Part shown: piece by piece, positions 52,364 to 61,544 of the stretch
How the letters are laid out: the number at the start of each line of letters is the position of its first letter
Position numbering within the stretch: the stretch's first letter is position 1
Origin: VFMC01 sp039796935
GTDB taxonomy: Bacteria > Actinomycetota > Acidimicrobiia > Acidimicrobiales > Ilumatobacteraceae
Assembly (NCBI GenBank): GCA_039796935.1
Contig: JBDKIV010000131.1
Location: 5,681 to 69,680 of the forward strand
Direction of reading: 5' to 3'
Length of the DNA stretch: 64,000 bases
Translations under genes and position numbers: made by a program
The notes under the pieces: model-generated
The model's input: only the letters and a program-made list of their open reading frames with translations
What the model was told of the DNA's origin: nothing
Databases searched by the model: none

Positions 52364-54483
52364 GATGCACTCCTCTCGGCGATGAGCGAGCCGTCGGCGG
52401 CCACGGTGACCATCCAACCCGGCCGGATCACGGCCGTCGTCTCGCGCTCTTCCACGATCACGGGACCGTCGACACGTTGTCCGACGCCCAACTCCTGCCG
52501 GCGATACACCGGCGTCTCGACCGCAGGCACGCCGCGGCTGAACTTGACCATGCGATGGCCGTGAGGCGCTCCGGGCTCGGAGGCCAGGACCGGCTGCGGT
52601 TCGATCGCATCGGCCGCGGCCGACACCGACAGACGCCAGGTGACCACCTCGACCCCCACGTCCGGAATGGTCAGGCCGTAGATGCGCCGGTATTCCGAAT
52701 AGAAGCGCTCTGCCACCTCGTCGTCACCAGCGGGCCAGACATCGCTGTCGCCCGCCAGGCCTTCGCCCACCCAGATGGTGATCTCGTTGCCCTGACCCTG
52801 GTAGCGGGCGTCGATGCCGTATCGGAAGCGGATCTGATCGGACGGAACACCCGCCGCTGCAAGCACTCGACGACCCTCGGCGCGCAACTCGGCCAGCAGC
52901 GCATCGCGCTCGGCGGCGACGTCCGGGGTGAGCGGGCGAACCATCGACCGCGACAAGTCGATGCGGACCGGCGTGACGAGCGTGCCGAACGCAGAGAGCA
53001 CCGAGGCATTCACCGGGTAGATGACCCGTGGCGACTCGAGCAGTTCGGCAACTCCACAGGCGTGGATCGGGCCTGCGCCACCGAACGCGAGCACCGACAC
53101 GCCGCGAAGATCTTCACCCATCTCGACGGCGTGCATCCGCGACGCGGCCGCCATGTTCTGGTTGACCAACTCGTGCACACCGGCCGAGGTCTCGTCGACC
53201 GGCAGTCCGAGCTTGTCGGCCACCGATGCCAGCGCAGCTCGGTTGGCTGCAAGGTCGAGTGGCATCTCGCCGCCGAGGAAGAACTCGGCATCGAGCATTC
53301 CGAGCGCCAGGTCGGCGTCCGTGACCGCCGGGCGCGTCCCGCCGCGTCCGTAGCAGGCCGGTCCGGGCGCAGCGCCGGCGCTCTCCGGGCCCACCTTGAG
53401 CAGGCCGAGTTCGTCGACTCGCGCAAGGCTTCCGCCACCGGCGCCGATCTCGACCAGGTCGACGCTCGGGACCGACACGGGGAATCCCGAGCCCTTCTTG
53501 AAGCGATAGATGCGGGCGACCTCGAAGGTGTTGGTCAGCTCGGGTTCGCCGTCGATCACGAGGCACGACTTGGCCGTGGTGCCACCCATGTCGAAACAGA
53601 GCAGGCGCGACTCGCCGAGACGATCGGCGAACCAGCTGCCCGCCAGCGCTCCGGCAGCAGGGCCGCTCTCGACCAGACGGATCGGGGCGCGGGCGGCGTC
53701 GTCGGCCGACACCACGCCACCGTTCGACAGCATCATCAACACCGATCCGCCGAACCCCTCGGCGGCGAGCCACTTCTGCAGCTCGTCGAGGTAGGGCCCG
53801 ATGACCGGCATCGTGGCGGCATTGCAGGCCGTCGTGATCATTCGTGGATACTCACGGATCTGCGGCGAGATCTCGCTCGAGGTGCACACCGGCACACCGA
53901 GCTCGGAACGCAGGTGTGCTGCGATGACCCGCTCGTTCTCGGGGTTTGCGTAGGCGTTGATGAGGCAGATGCCGACCGCCTCGACCTGCTGGGCGCGTAG
54001 CGCCTCGGTGATCGCTGCCAGCCCGGCGGGTGTCGGCGACTCGACGACGTTGCCGGCCGGATCGATGCGCTCGTCGATCTCGACGATGCGGTCGCGCGGA
54101 ACCGGCGGATCGGCGAACTCGATCTGCAGGTCGTACATGTCGTAGCGGTGCTCGTCGCGGATGAGCAACGTGTCGGCGAATCCCGTGGTCGTCACGATGG
54201 CTGCTCGACCGATCTTGCCCTCGATGAGCGCATTGGTGATCAGCGTCGTGGCGTGCACGATCGGGGCCGTGATGTCGGCCGGACGTACCCCGGCCTTCGC
54301 CAGCAGCATCCGCACGCCCGTTCGCACGCCCTCGAGGGGCGCCGACGGCGTCGTCAGGGTCTTCTCGACCACGACCTTGCCCGTCGACACGTCGATCAGG
54401 ACGAGGTCGGTGAAGGTTCCGCCGATGTCGACCGCGAGTCGCCAGTCGTGGACGGCCGCAGGGGGAGCGGTGGCGTCAGACAT
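52360..54483 (-). CDS. hyuA: Hydantoinase/oxoprolinase A subunit
   Basis: ATP-binding component of 707 residues with the acetate/sugar-kinase-like actin fold. Motifs: AVDIGGTFTDLVLID near residue 17 (phosphate loop), a central LLCFDMGGTTAKSCLV (second phosphate loop) and VLAFGGAGPIHACG. ATP is used to activate the cyclic amide, as in N-methylhydantoin amidohydrolase and 5-oxoprolinase. Two in-frame ATGs lie 6 bp apart; the second (54483) is chosen because AAAGGA is 8 nt before it but only 2 nt before the first. The start lies 8 bp inside the cupin gene. Confidence 0.93.
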   Translation of the reverse strand: MSDATAPPAAVHDWRLAVDIGGTFTDLVLIDVSTGKVVVEKTLTTPSAPLEGVRTGVRMLLAKAGVRPADITAPIVHATTLITNALIEGKIGRAAIVTTTGFADTLLIRDEHRYDMYDLQIEFADPPVPRDRIVEIDERIDPAGNVVESPTPAGLAAITEALRAQQVEAVGICLINAYANPENERVIAAHLRSELGVPVCTSSEISPQIREYPRMITTACNAATMPVIGPYLDELQKWLAAEGFGGSVLMMLSNGGVVSADDAARAPIRLVESGPAAGALAGSWFADRLGESRLLCFDMGGTTAKSCLVIDGEPELTNTFEVARIYRFKKGSGFPVSVPSVDLVEIGAGGGSLARVDELGLLKVGPESAGAAPGPACYGRGGTRPAVTDADLALGMLDAEFFLGGEMPLDLAANRAALASVADKLGLPVDETSAGVHELVNQNMAAASRMHAVEMGEDLRGVSVLAFGGAGPIHACGVAELLESPRVIYPVNASVLSAFGTLVTPVRIDLSRSMVRPLTPDVAAERDALLAELRAEGRRVLAAAGVPSDQIRFRYGIDARYQGQGNEITIWVGEGLAGDSDVWPAGDDEVAERFYSEYRRIYGLTIPDVGVEVVTWRLSVSAAADAIEPQPVLASEPGAPHGHRMVKFSRGVPAVETPVYRRQELGVGQRVDGPVIVEERETTAVIRPGWMVTVAADGSLIAERSAS

Positions 54484-54871
54484 TTCCATGATCCTTTCGA
54501 GGTGGGGAGAAGACGTCGAGGATCCACACCTCGTCGAGTTCGTCGTCTCCGTTGAAGATCGAGTCGCCGTGCCACACACCCTTCGGCGCGAGGTAGATCT
54601 CGCCTGGGCCGAGCACGACGCGAGTGGGGTCGTCGGGGTCACCGATCCGGAAGTCGAGTGAACCGCGGATGATCGTCCCGAGCTGTTCCTGGTCGTCGTG
54701 ACGATGCAGGATCGACCCGACCGAGCCGCCAGCGATCCGCCAGAACCAGAGTTGCAGGTTCTCTCCGTCGATGATTCGGCGACGAAATCCAGGTCGCTGT
54801 GTCTCGAGGAACAGTGCGTCGTCGAGGAAGTAGCAGTAGGGGTTCGTGACCGCCTGCGCCGTGGGATCCAT
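54476..54871 (-). CDS. Small cupin-domain protein
   Basis: Single-domain cupin of 131 residues. The first cupin motif is ILHRHDDQEQLGTIIRG (His-x-His...Glu) and the second is YLAPKGVWHGDS, giving the usual metal-binding His/Glu/His set. Such proteins are dioxygenases, isomerases or decarboxylases, or ligand sensors. It overlaps the regulator gene by 1 bp (ATG inside TGATG) and hyuA by 8 bp, so it is in the same operon, as with many GntR-cupin-enzyme clusters. The function is not assigned. Confidence 0.86.
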   Translation of the reverse strand: MDPTAQAVTNPYCYFLDDALFLETQRPGFRRRIIDGENLQLWFWRIAGGSVGSILHRHDDQEQLGTIIRGSLDFRIGDPDDPTRVVLGPGEIYLAPKGVWHGDSIFNGDDELDEVWILDVFSPPRKDHGNV

Positions 54872-55581
54872 CAGTGCAACCTTTCCAACATGCGGGTCTC
54901 GACATCGTCGAGGTGGGCGATGACGGCCTTGACCGTCTTGCGCGGATGACCGGCGACGAGCGCCGCTGCGATGGCACGGTGTGCGGCCATCGATGAACAG
55001 ATGATCTGGTCGACCTCGGCTCGGTTGATCTCGTCGTAGAGGAGCGAGTCGAAATCGTTGGCACCGAAGAGGGCGGCGAGCGCCTTTGCGTAGACCTCGG
55101 TCAGGAGTGGGTTGGCGCAGGCGCTCGAGATCGCACCGTGGAACGCTCGGTCGACCCGTCGGAACTCGACGAGCGAGTCGACCTCGGTGGCGGCGAGCGT
55201 TGCGATCTCTGCCCGCTGGAAGTCGTCGGCGCGAACGGCTGCGAACTCGGCGATGGCCGGCTCGAGTACGCGCCGGACCTCGAACAGTGGCGCGACCAGC
55301 AGTTTGCGGCCATCGAGCCCGCCGCCGGCGCCCGAGAACCTGACCTCGGGGAGCCGCTCGGCGACGACCGGCCTGTTGCCGCGTCGCACCACGTACCCGG
55401 CGGCGATGAGACCCTGGATCGCCTCGCGGACCGAGGTTCGGGCCACCCCGAAGGTGTCACACAGGGTGCGTTCGGCGGGGAGCGGACTGCCAGGTGCGAG
55501 TTCGCCCCGACGGATGGCTTCGACCAGTTGAGCCCGGATCTCTCCCGACAGGGTCCGACGTTCGACGACGTCGAGGGTCAT
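54871..55581 (-). CDS. GntR-family regulator with FCD domain (FadR subfamily)
   Basis: Regulator of 236 residues. The N-terminal winged helix (about 8-72) contains IRRGELAPGSPLPAERTL and GVARTSVREAIQGL; the C-terminal FCD domain (about 85-225) has the helical metal/acid-binding pattern RRVDRAFHGAIS and AAHRAIAAAL. FadR-subfamily regulators bind TNGTNNNACNA; three such sites lie before fmdA, its own operon and the VOC-VOC-SnoaL operon, so it probably controls all of them in response to an acidic pathway intermediate. It overlaps the VOC gene by 4 bp upstream. It is the only regulator in the catabolic island. Confidence 0.92.
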   Translation of the reverse strand: MTLDVVERRTLSGEIRAQLVEAIRRGELAPGSPLPAERTLCDTFGVARTSVREAIQGLIAAGYVVRRGNRPVVAERLPEVRFSGAGGGLDGRKLLVAPLFEVRRVLEPAIAEFAAVRADDFQRAEIATLAATEVDSLVEFRRVDRAFHGAISSACANPLLTEVYAKALAALFGANDFDSLLYDEINRAEVDQIICSSMAAHRAIAAALVAGHPRKTVKAVIAHLDDVETRMLERLH

Positions 55582-56063
55582 CGCAAGCCCAGTTCGGCGA
55601 AGCGGCGACGGTCAGCGTCGATGTCGAGCGGTTCGATGATGGCCTGGTTCTCGGCGGCTCCCCAGTGAGCGGGCGGCACCAACCACATCACTTCGAACTC
55701 GAGCCCATCGGGATCGACGGCGTACAGACTCTTGTTGACTCCGTGATCGCTGGCACCGACCAGAGCACCGGCTGCGCTCAGCCGATCGCGCATCGACTGG
55801 AGGTCCTCGAGGGTCGGGACTTCCCAGGCGATGTGGTACATCCCGACGGTGCTACGGCCGGCCTGACTCGGTGCCGCCTCGTGGCCAATGGTGAAGAAGG
55901 CGATGTCGTGATGGTTCTCCGACGCGGGCGCCCGCATGAACACGTAGCCACCACCGGGGTGTTCGACCACCGACTGGAAGCCCAACACCTCGGAGTAGAA
56001 CCGCTGGGTCCGCCGCGCGTCGCGCACGTAGAGCACGGCGTGGTTCATTCCTGTGATGGCCAT
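55578..56063 (-). CDS. VOC-family protein (catechol 2,3-dioxygenase-like)
   Basis: VOC-fold protein of 161 residues. The first unit starts MNHAVLYVRDARRTQRFY with a His at a metal position; the second has GMYHIAWEV (His) and GLEFEVMWLV (Glu), giving the usual two-His one-Glu metal set. It may act as an extradiol dioxygenase-like or lyase enzyme. First gene of the VOC-GntR-cupin-hyuAB run, with Shine-Dalgarno AAAGAGG before the ATG. The FadR-type operator lies 41 bp upstream. It is not closely similar to the VOC pair at 37949-38912. Confidence 0.87.
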   Translation of the reverse strand: MAITGMNHAVLYVRDARRTQRFYSEVLGFQSVVEHPGGGYVFMRAPASENHHDIAFFTIGHEAAPSQAGRSTVGMYHIAWEVPTLEDLQSMRDRLSAAGALVGASDHGVNKSLYAVDPDGLEFEVMWLVPPAHWGAAENQAIIEPLDIDADRRRFAELGLR

Positions 56064-56103
56064 GTCACCTCTTTCCGCCGTGGGGGGCACGGCTGTGGAC
56101 TGA

Positions 56104-56114
56104 TTGTCAGACCA
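56104..56114. promoter_or_regulatory. FadR-type GntR operator upstream of the VOC-GntR operon
   Basis: TTGTCAGACCA on the plus strand, a full match to TNGTNNNACNA. Read from the gene side (minus strand) it continues into CAATCAGTCCA, sharing its extended core with the sites at 57310 and 37897. A TATGGT box overlaps its edge, so binding here could repress transcription. Confidence 0.6.
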
Positions 56115-56158
56115 TAGCCGGAACACGGATGGCCGTCGCGCAGCGAACGCGAGCACCG

Positions 56159-57244
56159 TCAACGGATGATCGAGCGTGCCAGTGAGGCGTGGCACCCGAG
56201 CGTTCCATCGACCACCTGGGTGATACCGAGGTCGACGGCGACCGAGGCGAGGGAGTAGGCGTCGTCCCGGCTCAGGCCGAGATGGGTCGTCATCAGCCAC
56301 AACATCTGCTCGGCCGCCATTCGCATCGCTTCGTCGAGGTCGGCCCCGAATCCGTGGGTCACCCACTGGTCGGCGGTCTCGAGCAGCGGCGACGTGACGC
56401 CCAACCCTCGAACCACCGAGACCTGGATGGTGGCGGTGAGGGAGGCCTCGATCGCCGTCCCGCACATCTCGCCGTCGCCCTGGGCGAAGTGCGGGTCGCC
56501 GACGAACAGGTTGCCCCCGTCGACGAAGACCGGGTAGGCGATGGTCGCCCCGGGGCCGAACCGCCAGTTGTCGACGTTGCCGCCGAACACACCGGGGGGG
56601 ATGGACGACAGTCGTTCGCTGGTGTTCGGCGCCACCCCGATGACACCGAAGTGCGGCCTCACCGGGACCTCGACCGCGGTACCGAAGGGCTGCCGCCGTG
56701 CGCTGTCGGGTTCGCTGATCACCCCCGGGAGGTCATAGAGCGGCCGGGCATCGAAGTCGAACCCGAACCGCGCTCGGGCGATCGACGGGAACCGCGACGG
56801 CGACTCGCCGTCGGGGCTTGCACCGTCGAGTTCGTAGATGGTGATCCGCTCCTTGCCGAACTGCTCGTACAGCAGGCCCCAGTTGGCGGCGCAGTTCGAC
56901 CCGTGAGGCAGTCGGGGGCGCATGTCGAGGATCCGTACGACCAGTGCATCACCGGGTCTCGCCCCCCGAACATGGATCGGTCCGGTCAGGATGTGCACCC
57001 CGGGCCCACGCTCGCCCTCGGGGACCGCCGCCCACAGCGCACGGATCCCGTCGTCCATCATCAGGTCGGGGGCGTCACCAGCGTGGTGAGTCACCGCCTC
57101 GATCTCGATCACGTCGCCAGGGTCGACGGTGATGGCCGGGGGCTGGTTGCGGTCGAAGTACCCCCAGAAGCAGCTTTCGGGGGTTGCGGGAAGACGGTGC
57201 GCCGCGCCGATCGGCTCGAGCGCGCCCGTGATGTCGAGCGGCAT
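56159..57244 (-). CDS. fmdA: Acetamidase/formamidase
   Basis: Amidase of 361 residues of the FmdA/AmdA family, which hydrolyses formamide or short amides to ammonia and the acid. Landmarks: HILTGPIHVRGARPGDALVV, HFGVIGVAPN, PPGVFGGNVDN and FVDGGNLFVGDPHFAQGDGE (all family-wide). ATG 57244 is chosen over GTG 57253 because a TACTGT box lies exactly 7 nt before it. It has its own promoter and a FadR-type operator 66 bp upstream, overlapping the ureD stop, and is followed by the VOC-GntR operon. Ammonia from this step and urease together suggests amide/urea nitrogen use. Confidence 0.9.
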   Translation of the reverse strand: MPLDITGALEPIGAAHRLPATPESCFWGYFDRNQPPAITVDPGDVIEIEAVTHHAGDAPDLMMDDGIRALWAAVPEGERGPGVHILTGPIHVRGARPGDALVVRILDMRPRLPHGSNCAANWGLLYEQFGKERITIYELDGASPDGESPSRFPSIARARFGFDFDARPLYDLPGVISEPDSARRQPFGTAVEVPVRPHFGVIGVAPNTSERLSSIPPGVFGGNVDNWRFGPGATIAYPVFVDGGNLFVGDPHFAQGDGEMCGTAIEASLTATIQVSVVRGLGVTSPLLETADQWVTHGFGADLDEAMRMAAEQMLWLMTTHLGLSRDDAYSLASVAVDLGITQVVDGTLGCHASLARSIIR

Positions 57245-57251
57245 GGCCCGC

Positions 57252-57257
57252 ACAGTA
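57252..57257 (-). promoter_or_regulatory. -10 box of leaderless promoter, fmdA
   Basis: TACTGT on the minus strand, 7 nt before ATG 57244. Confidence 0.55.
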
Positions 57258-57309
57258 GGAAGCGGCCGTTACAGGGGTGTTTCCGGAGATGGGCCAGCGC
57301 GACAACAGT

Positions 57310-57320
57310 TGGTCAGACCA
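57310..57320. promoter_or_regulatory. FadR-type GntR operator upstream of fmdA
   Basis: Perfect palindrome TGGTCAGACCA. The longer stretch TTGGTCAGACCATCAG is identical to that at 37896-37911. It lies across the end of ureD, 66 bp before fmdA. Confidence 0.65.
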
Positions 57321-58029
57321 TCAGTCCAGACGACGCCGTTCGAGCGGACCCGGCGTAGATCTCGACCGCGCTGCGAGGACCCAGTGGGAACACACCGCGG
57401 ACCGATCCGGCATCGACCACCGTCTGCGGGCTGGTCGGGGCGTCATCGGCGATGACGACTCGAGACTGCACCCACCGGAACGCACCGTTGCCGCCGACGC
57501 TCGAGCGGGCGCCCGGTCCGAGGTCGGTCTCGTGGTCGAGCACCGCCCGCCCCCCGACCACCACGCGCTGGCGGAGCGACAGCGTCCCGCTCTGTTCCTG
57601 GTATCGGCCCAACTGCACGGCGTCGGAGAACGTCACCGACGCCGAGGACGCAGCGTGCAGCACGGTCGACACGCCGTGTCGGCTGCCGAGCACGCTGATG
57701 GTCGGTTCGAGTTCCCAGTCGAGCGTCGCCCGCTCGGCGACCTCGACAACGGTCCGGGTCACCGATCGCAGTCCGGCGGGGCCGGGCTGGACGAGCGACG
57801 CAGCGACCGAACGGACGCGCACCCTGGCATCGTCGGCGACGACGAGGACCAGCTCGAGTTCGTCGCCGCCGAGCGGGCCGGCAGCGCCGTTCACCAACAG
57901 CAACGCGAGCGAACCGTCGGTGGCGACGCCATCGATGCGCATCAACAGCGGCACCTCGCAGCGCATCCGGCGAACCACGGTCGCGCCGGCTCCGTCGACA
58001 CCGACCTCGATGCGTGTCGCGGCCCGCAC
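57313..58029 (-). CDS. ureD: Urease accessory protein UreD/UreH
   Basis: Scaffold protein of 238 residues that binds apo-urease with UreF and UreG for nickel delivery. The family block LLVNGAAGPLGGDEL (near residue 50) is present, as are VRSVAASLVQPG and a central WELEPTISV strand. It is shorter than the common 270 aa but the fold is covered. GTG 58029 lies 6 bp after the ureG stop. Last gene of the urease operon; its stop codon lies inside the fmdA operator. Confidence 0.85.
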   Translation of the reverse strand: MRAATRIEVGVDGAGATVVRRMRCEVPLLMRIDGVATDGSLALLLVNGAAGPLGGDELELVLVVADDARVRVRSVAASLVQPGPAGLRSVTRTVVEVAERATLDWELEPTISVLGSRHGVSTVLHAASSASVTFSDAVQLGRYQEQSGTLSLRQRVVVGGRAVLDHETDLGPGARSSVGGNGAFRWVQSRVVIADDAPTSPQTVVDAGSVRGVFPLGPRSAVEIYAGSARTASSGLMV

Positions 58030-58035
58030 GTGACG

Positions 58036-58800
58036 TCAGACCCGGCGATGCCCGCGCCAGCGAGCCAGCTCGTCCATCACCCAGGCCCGGACAGCTGTGA
58101 CGCCGTCGACGTCGACCAACGAGGTGAAACAGATCGGCAGGTCGCCGCGTCGCGCGCGAGCATCGCGGTCCATCACCGCGAGGTCGGCACCCACCAACGG
58201 GGCGAGATCGGTCTTGTTGATCACCAAGAGATCGGCCGTGGTGACACCGGGGCCACCCTTGCGGGGCACCTTGTCACCGCCGGCGACGTCGATCACGAAG
58301 ATCTGGCGATCGACCAGGGCACGGCTGAAGATGGCGGTCAGGTTGTCTCCCCCGCTCTCAACGAGCGTCAGCTCGACCGGGAAGTGCGCCGCTTCGAGCC
58401 GTTCGACGGCATCGAGGTTCGCCGAGATGTCGTCGCGGATCGCCGTGTGAGGGCATGCGCCGGTCTCGACAGGGGCGATCCGGTCGTCGGCGAGCACGGC
58501 CATCCGCCGCAGCGCCTCGGCGTCTTCGGTGGTGAAGATGTCGTTGGTCACCACGACGATGCTGAGTTCGCTCGCCAACGACCTGCACAACGCGGCGACG
58601 AGCGCCGTCTTGCCACTCCCGACCGGACCGCCGATGCCGATCCGGAGCGGCCGGCGGCCGTCCGGATCGTTCTGACCGTTCTGGCCGTTCTGGCCGAACG
58701 CCCACGCCGAATCGTCGGCAGCTGACGGGCCGTGCGCATGGTCGTGCACTCGGTCGTGCCCGTGTGAGTGGCCGTTCGAGGGTTGATGATCAGGAGGCAA
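58036..58800 (-). CDS. ureG: Urease accessory GTPase UreG with His-rich N-terminus
   Basis: Nickel-delivery GTPase of 254 residues. P-loop GGPVGSGKTALV near residue 60, CPH metal site in GACPHTAIRDD, ESGGDNL, and NKTDL for guanine. The N-terminus carries seven His in its first 23 residues (HSHGHDRVHDHAHG and nearby) plus a short QNG repeat coded by 9-bp units; UreG proteins usually lack this, and it may store nickel since no ureE is present. The start is a rare TTG at 58800 overlapping ureF by 11 bp, with a Shine-Dalgarno GGAGGTGAGG upstream; no ATG is available before the P-loop. Confidence 0.92.
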   Translation of the reverse strand: MPPDHQPSNGHSHGHDRVHDHAHGPSAADDSAWAFGQNGQNGQNDPDGRRPLRIGIGGPVGSGKTALVAALCRSLASELSIVVVTNDIFTTEDAEALRRMAVLADDRIAPVETGACPHTAIRDDISANLDAVERLEAAHFPVELTLVESGGDNLTAIFSRALVDRQIFVIDVAGGDKVPRKGGPGVTTADLLVINKTDLAPLVGADLAVMDRDARARRGDLPICFTSLVDVDGVTAVRAWVMDELARWRGHRRV

Positions 58801-59461
58801 AGAGCCTCACCTCCCAGGTGGCATGGTGTTCGGCCAGGATGTCGGCGAGCAGGCTCGTCGTGGCGGGAAGATCTGCGGCGCTCGACGCTGCGCTCGCCGT
58901 CTGCGCAGCGTGGGCAGCGATGTCGTCGAGCACGTCGGCCCTGCGCGCCGCCAGTGCCTGCACGTCGAACGGGTCGAGACCGAGCAATCGCACCGAGGCG
59001 GTCGTGATCGACCCGACCAGGTGGTGCAGCGAACACAGTGCCGCGTCGATCGGCGCCAGGCCGGCGGCCCGCGCGACGGCACCGAGCGCGACCGGCTGCA
59101 TCGGGCCCGAGTGATCGAGGCCCAGCAGTTCGCCCTGTCGCGTCGCCGGCCACGCCCGCGACGCTGCACGGAGCAACTGGCGACCGAGCGAACGGCTGAC
59201 GGACCGCAGCCTCGGCGACAACGTGCGGATGGCCAGCTCGGCGTCGAGCTCTGCCCACTCGAATCTCGTGTCACACGCTGCGGCCGCGAAGGCGGCCTCG
59301 GTCGGCGCGACGGTTGCCAGACGCCCGTCGATGAACTCGACGAGGTCGTCGAGAGTCCGGATGTCCCCACGAGCGCAGCTCGCCTCGACACCGCCGCTGT
59401 GGGCGTGCGCGCCCGTCGGGAACCGGCTGTCGGCGAGCAGCAGCAGTGTCGCCAGGCTCAT
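58790..59461 (-). CDS. ureF: Urease accessory protein UreF
   Basis: Helical chaperone of 223 residues that acts as the GTPase-regulating partner of UreG in urease activation. It begins LLLLADSRFPTGAHAHSGGVE, with the invariant SRFPTGxxxHSGG segment, and has the LGLDHSGP and LVGSITTASVRLL blocks. Length is normal. It follows ureC by 60 bp and overlaps ureG by 11 bp. Confidence 0.92.
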   Translation of the reverse strand: MSLATLLLLADSRFPTGAHAHSGGVEASCARGDIRTLDDLVEFIDGRLATVAPTEAAFAAAACDTRFEWAELDAELAIRTLSPRLRSVSRSLGRQLLRAASRAWPATRQGELLGLDHSGPMQPVALGAVARAAGLAPIDAALCSLHHLVGSITTASVRLLGLDPFDVQALAARRADVLDDIAAHAAQTASAASSAADLPATTSLLADILAEHHATWEVRLFAS

Positions 59462-59521
59462 CGGAGTGAGCTCCGGGACATGACGGTTCGGGATGTGCGG
59501 GTTCGAGACGTGGCTGGCATG

Positions 59522-61231
59522 TCAGAACAGAAAGTACCGTTGCGCCAGCGGCAGCTCGCGTACGGGCTGCTCCTCGATCAACTCTCCGTCGATCCGGACT
59601 GCGAAGGTGTCGGCGTCGACGGTGATCGACGGCATCGCATCGTTCAACGGCAGATCAGCCTTCCCTCTTCGACGGGTGTCGGCCGCTGCGACCAGCCTCC
59701 GTTCGAGACCGAGGCGTTCCGCCAGCCCGTCATCGAGCGCCGGTGCTGCGACGAAGGTGATGCTGCTCGCCGCAGCCGCCCGCGGTAGCGCCCCGAACAT
59801 CGGGCGCGACAGCACGGGCTGTGGGGTCGGGATCGACGCGTTCGCGTCGCCCATCGCACCCCATGCGATCATCCCACCCTTCATCACGATGTGAGGGCGC
59901 ACACCGAAGAACTTGGGTTCCCACAGCACCAGGTCGGCGAGCTTGCCGACCTCGACCGACCCGATCATCTCGTCGAGTCCGTGTGCCACCGCGGGACAGA
60001 TCGTGTACTTCGCCACGTACCGGCGGACCCGGTGGTTGTCGGCCGGTCCGTCGCCCGCGAGCGGCCCACGGCGGCGCTTCATCACGTGTGCCGTCTGCCA
60101 GGTGCGCAGGACGACTTCACCGACGCGGCCCATCGCCTGTGAATCGCTCCCGATGATCGAGATCGCCCCGAGGTCGTGGAGCACGTCCTCGGCCGCGATG
60201 GTCGACGGGCGGATCCTGCTCTCGGCGAAGGCGAGATCCTCGGGAACGGACGGGTTGAGGTGATGGCACACCATCAACATGTCGAGGTGTTCGGCGAGCG
60301 TGTTGACCGTGTGAGGACGGGTCGGATTGGTCGACGAGGGCAGCACGTTCGGGTACGAGGCGACCGTGATGATGTCGGGGGCGTGTCCACCGCCCGCACC
60401 CTCGGTGTGGTACGTGTGGATCGATCGGCCGGCGATGGCGGCGAGCGTCGACTCGACGAAACCCGCCTCGTTCAGCGTGTCGGTGTGGATCGCCACCTGG
60501 ACACCGGTGCGGTCGGCCACGGTGAGGCACGCATCGATGGCGGCCGGCGTGGTCCCCCAGTCCTCGTGCAGCTTGAACCCGCCCGCGCCCGCGAGGACCT
60601 GTTCGTGCAGTGCATCGTGCGAGACCGTGTTGCCCTTGCCGAGCAGCACGACGTTGACGGGGAGGTGATCCATCGCCAGATGGATGCGCTGCAGGTTCCA
60701 CGCCCCCGGCGTGACGGTCGTTGCCTTGGTGCCCTCGGCCGGCCCGGTGCCGCCGCCGATCACCGTGGTGATGCCCGACGCCAGTGCCTCGTCGACGATC
60801 TGGGGACAGATGAGGTGCACGTGGCAGTCGATCGCACCTGCGGTCAGGATCCGACCGTTGCCGGCGATGATCTCGGTCGACGGTCCGATCACCAGTGCCG
60901 GGTCGACCCCCGACATCGTGTCCGGGTTGCCCGCCCGGCCGATTCCGACGATCCGGCCGTCGCGGACGCCGACATCGGCCTTCACGATCCCCCAGTGATC
61001 GATCACGAGCGCACCGGTGATGACGACGTCGGGGGTTCCCTCGGCACGGGTCCTTGCCGACTGGCCCATCGACTCGCGGATCACCTTCCCACCGCCGAAC
61101 ACCGCTTCGTCACCGCCGACGCAGTGGTCGTGTTCGACTTCGACGATCAGATCGGTGTCGGCCAGACGCACGCGGTCACCGGTCGTCGGGCCGAACAGCT
61201 GCCGGTACCGGGCACGGCTGATCTCAACCAT
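59522..61231 (-). CDS. ureC: Urease alpha (catalytic) subunit
   Basis: Nickel-containing catalytic subunit of 569 residues that splits urea to ammonia and carbamate. Visible: HVHLICPQ (first His pair), GGFKLHEDWGTTP with the carbamylated Lys near 220, the flap VCHHLNPSVPEDLAFAESRIR in halves around HHLNPSVPEDL, and DSQAMGRVGEV with the Asp ligand. All metal ligands expected for this family are present. ATG 61231 overlaps ureB by 8 bp. The order ureA-ureB-ureC-ureF-ureG-ureD is normal apart from the missing ureE. Confidence 0.96.
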   Translation of the reverse strand: MVEISRARYRQLFGPTTGDRVRLADTDLIVEVEHDHCVGGDEAVFGGGKVIRESMGQSARTRAEGTPDVVITGALVIDHWGIVKADVGVRDGRIVGIGRAGNPDTMSGVDPALVIGPSTEIIAGNGRILTAGAIDCHVHLICPQIVDEALASGITTVIGGGTGPAEGTKATTVTPGAWNLQRIHLAMDHLPVNVVLLGKGNTVSHDALHEQVLAGAGGFKLHEDWGTTPAAIDACLTVADRTGVQVAIHTDTLNEAGFVESTLAAIAGRSIHTYHTEGAGGGHAPDIITVASYPNVLPSSTNPTRPHTVNTLAEHLDMLMVCHHLNPSVPEDLAFAESRIRPSTIAAEDVLHDLGAISIIGSDSQAMGRVGEVVLRTWQTAHVMKRRRGPLAGDGPADNHRVRRYVAKYTICPAVAHGLDEMIGSVEVGKLADLVLWEPKFFGVRPHIVMKGGMIAWGAMGDANASIPTPQPVLSRPMFGALPRAAAASSITFVAAPALDDGLAERLGLERRLVAAADTRRRGKADLPLNDAMPSITVDADTFAVRIDGELIEEQPVRELPLAQRYFLF

Positions 61232-61544
61232 CGAGAGCTCCTGCCGTCTCGCCGCGCAGTCCGTGGACGATCCGCGCTCCGGTGATCCCGACGAGCGAGA
61301 CGGTCCGCTCCATTCCCGGTTCGAACCGCACCGATGTTCCGGCAGGAATGTCGAGCCGGGTTCCGTGAGCAGTCCGTCGATCGAAGTGCAGCGCGGGGTT
61401 GGCCTCGGCGAAGTGATAGTGCGAGCCGACCTGCACCGGACGATCGCCCGTGTTGACGACCAGCAGTTCGACGACGGCCTGCCCGCCGTTCAGCACGATG
61501 CTCCCGTCCGGGCCACTGATCTCGCCGGGGATCACGGCACTCAC
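61224..61544 (-). CDS. ureB: Urease beta subunit
   Basis: Structural subunit of 106 residues of the heterotrimeric urease. It starts VIPGEI (the usual MIPGE), with GDRPVQVGSHYHFAEANPAL and the closing RIVHGLRG typical of UreB. GTG 61544 overlaps ureA by 4 bp. Full length. Confidence 0.94.
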   Translation of the reverse strand: MSAVIPGEISGPDGSIVLNGGQAVVELLVVNTGDRPVQVGSHYHFAEANPALHFDRRTAHGTRLDIPAGTSVRFEPGMERTVSLVGITGARIVHGLRGETAGALDG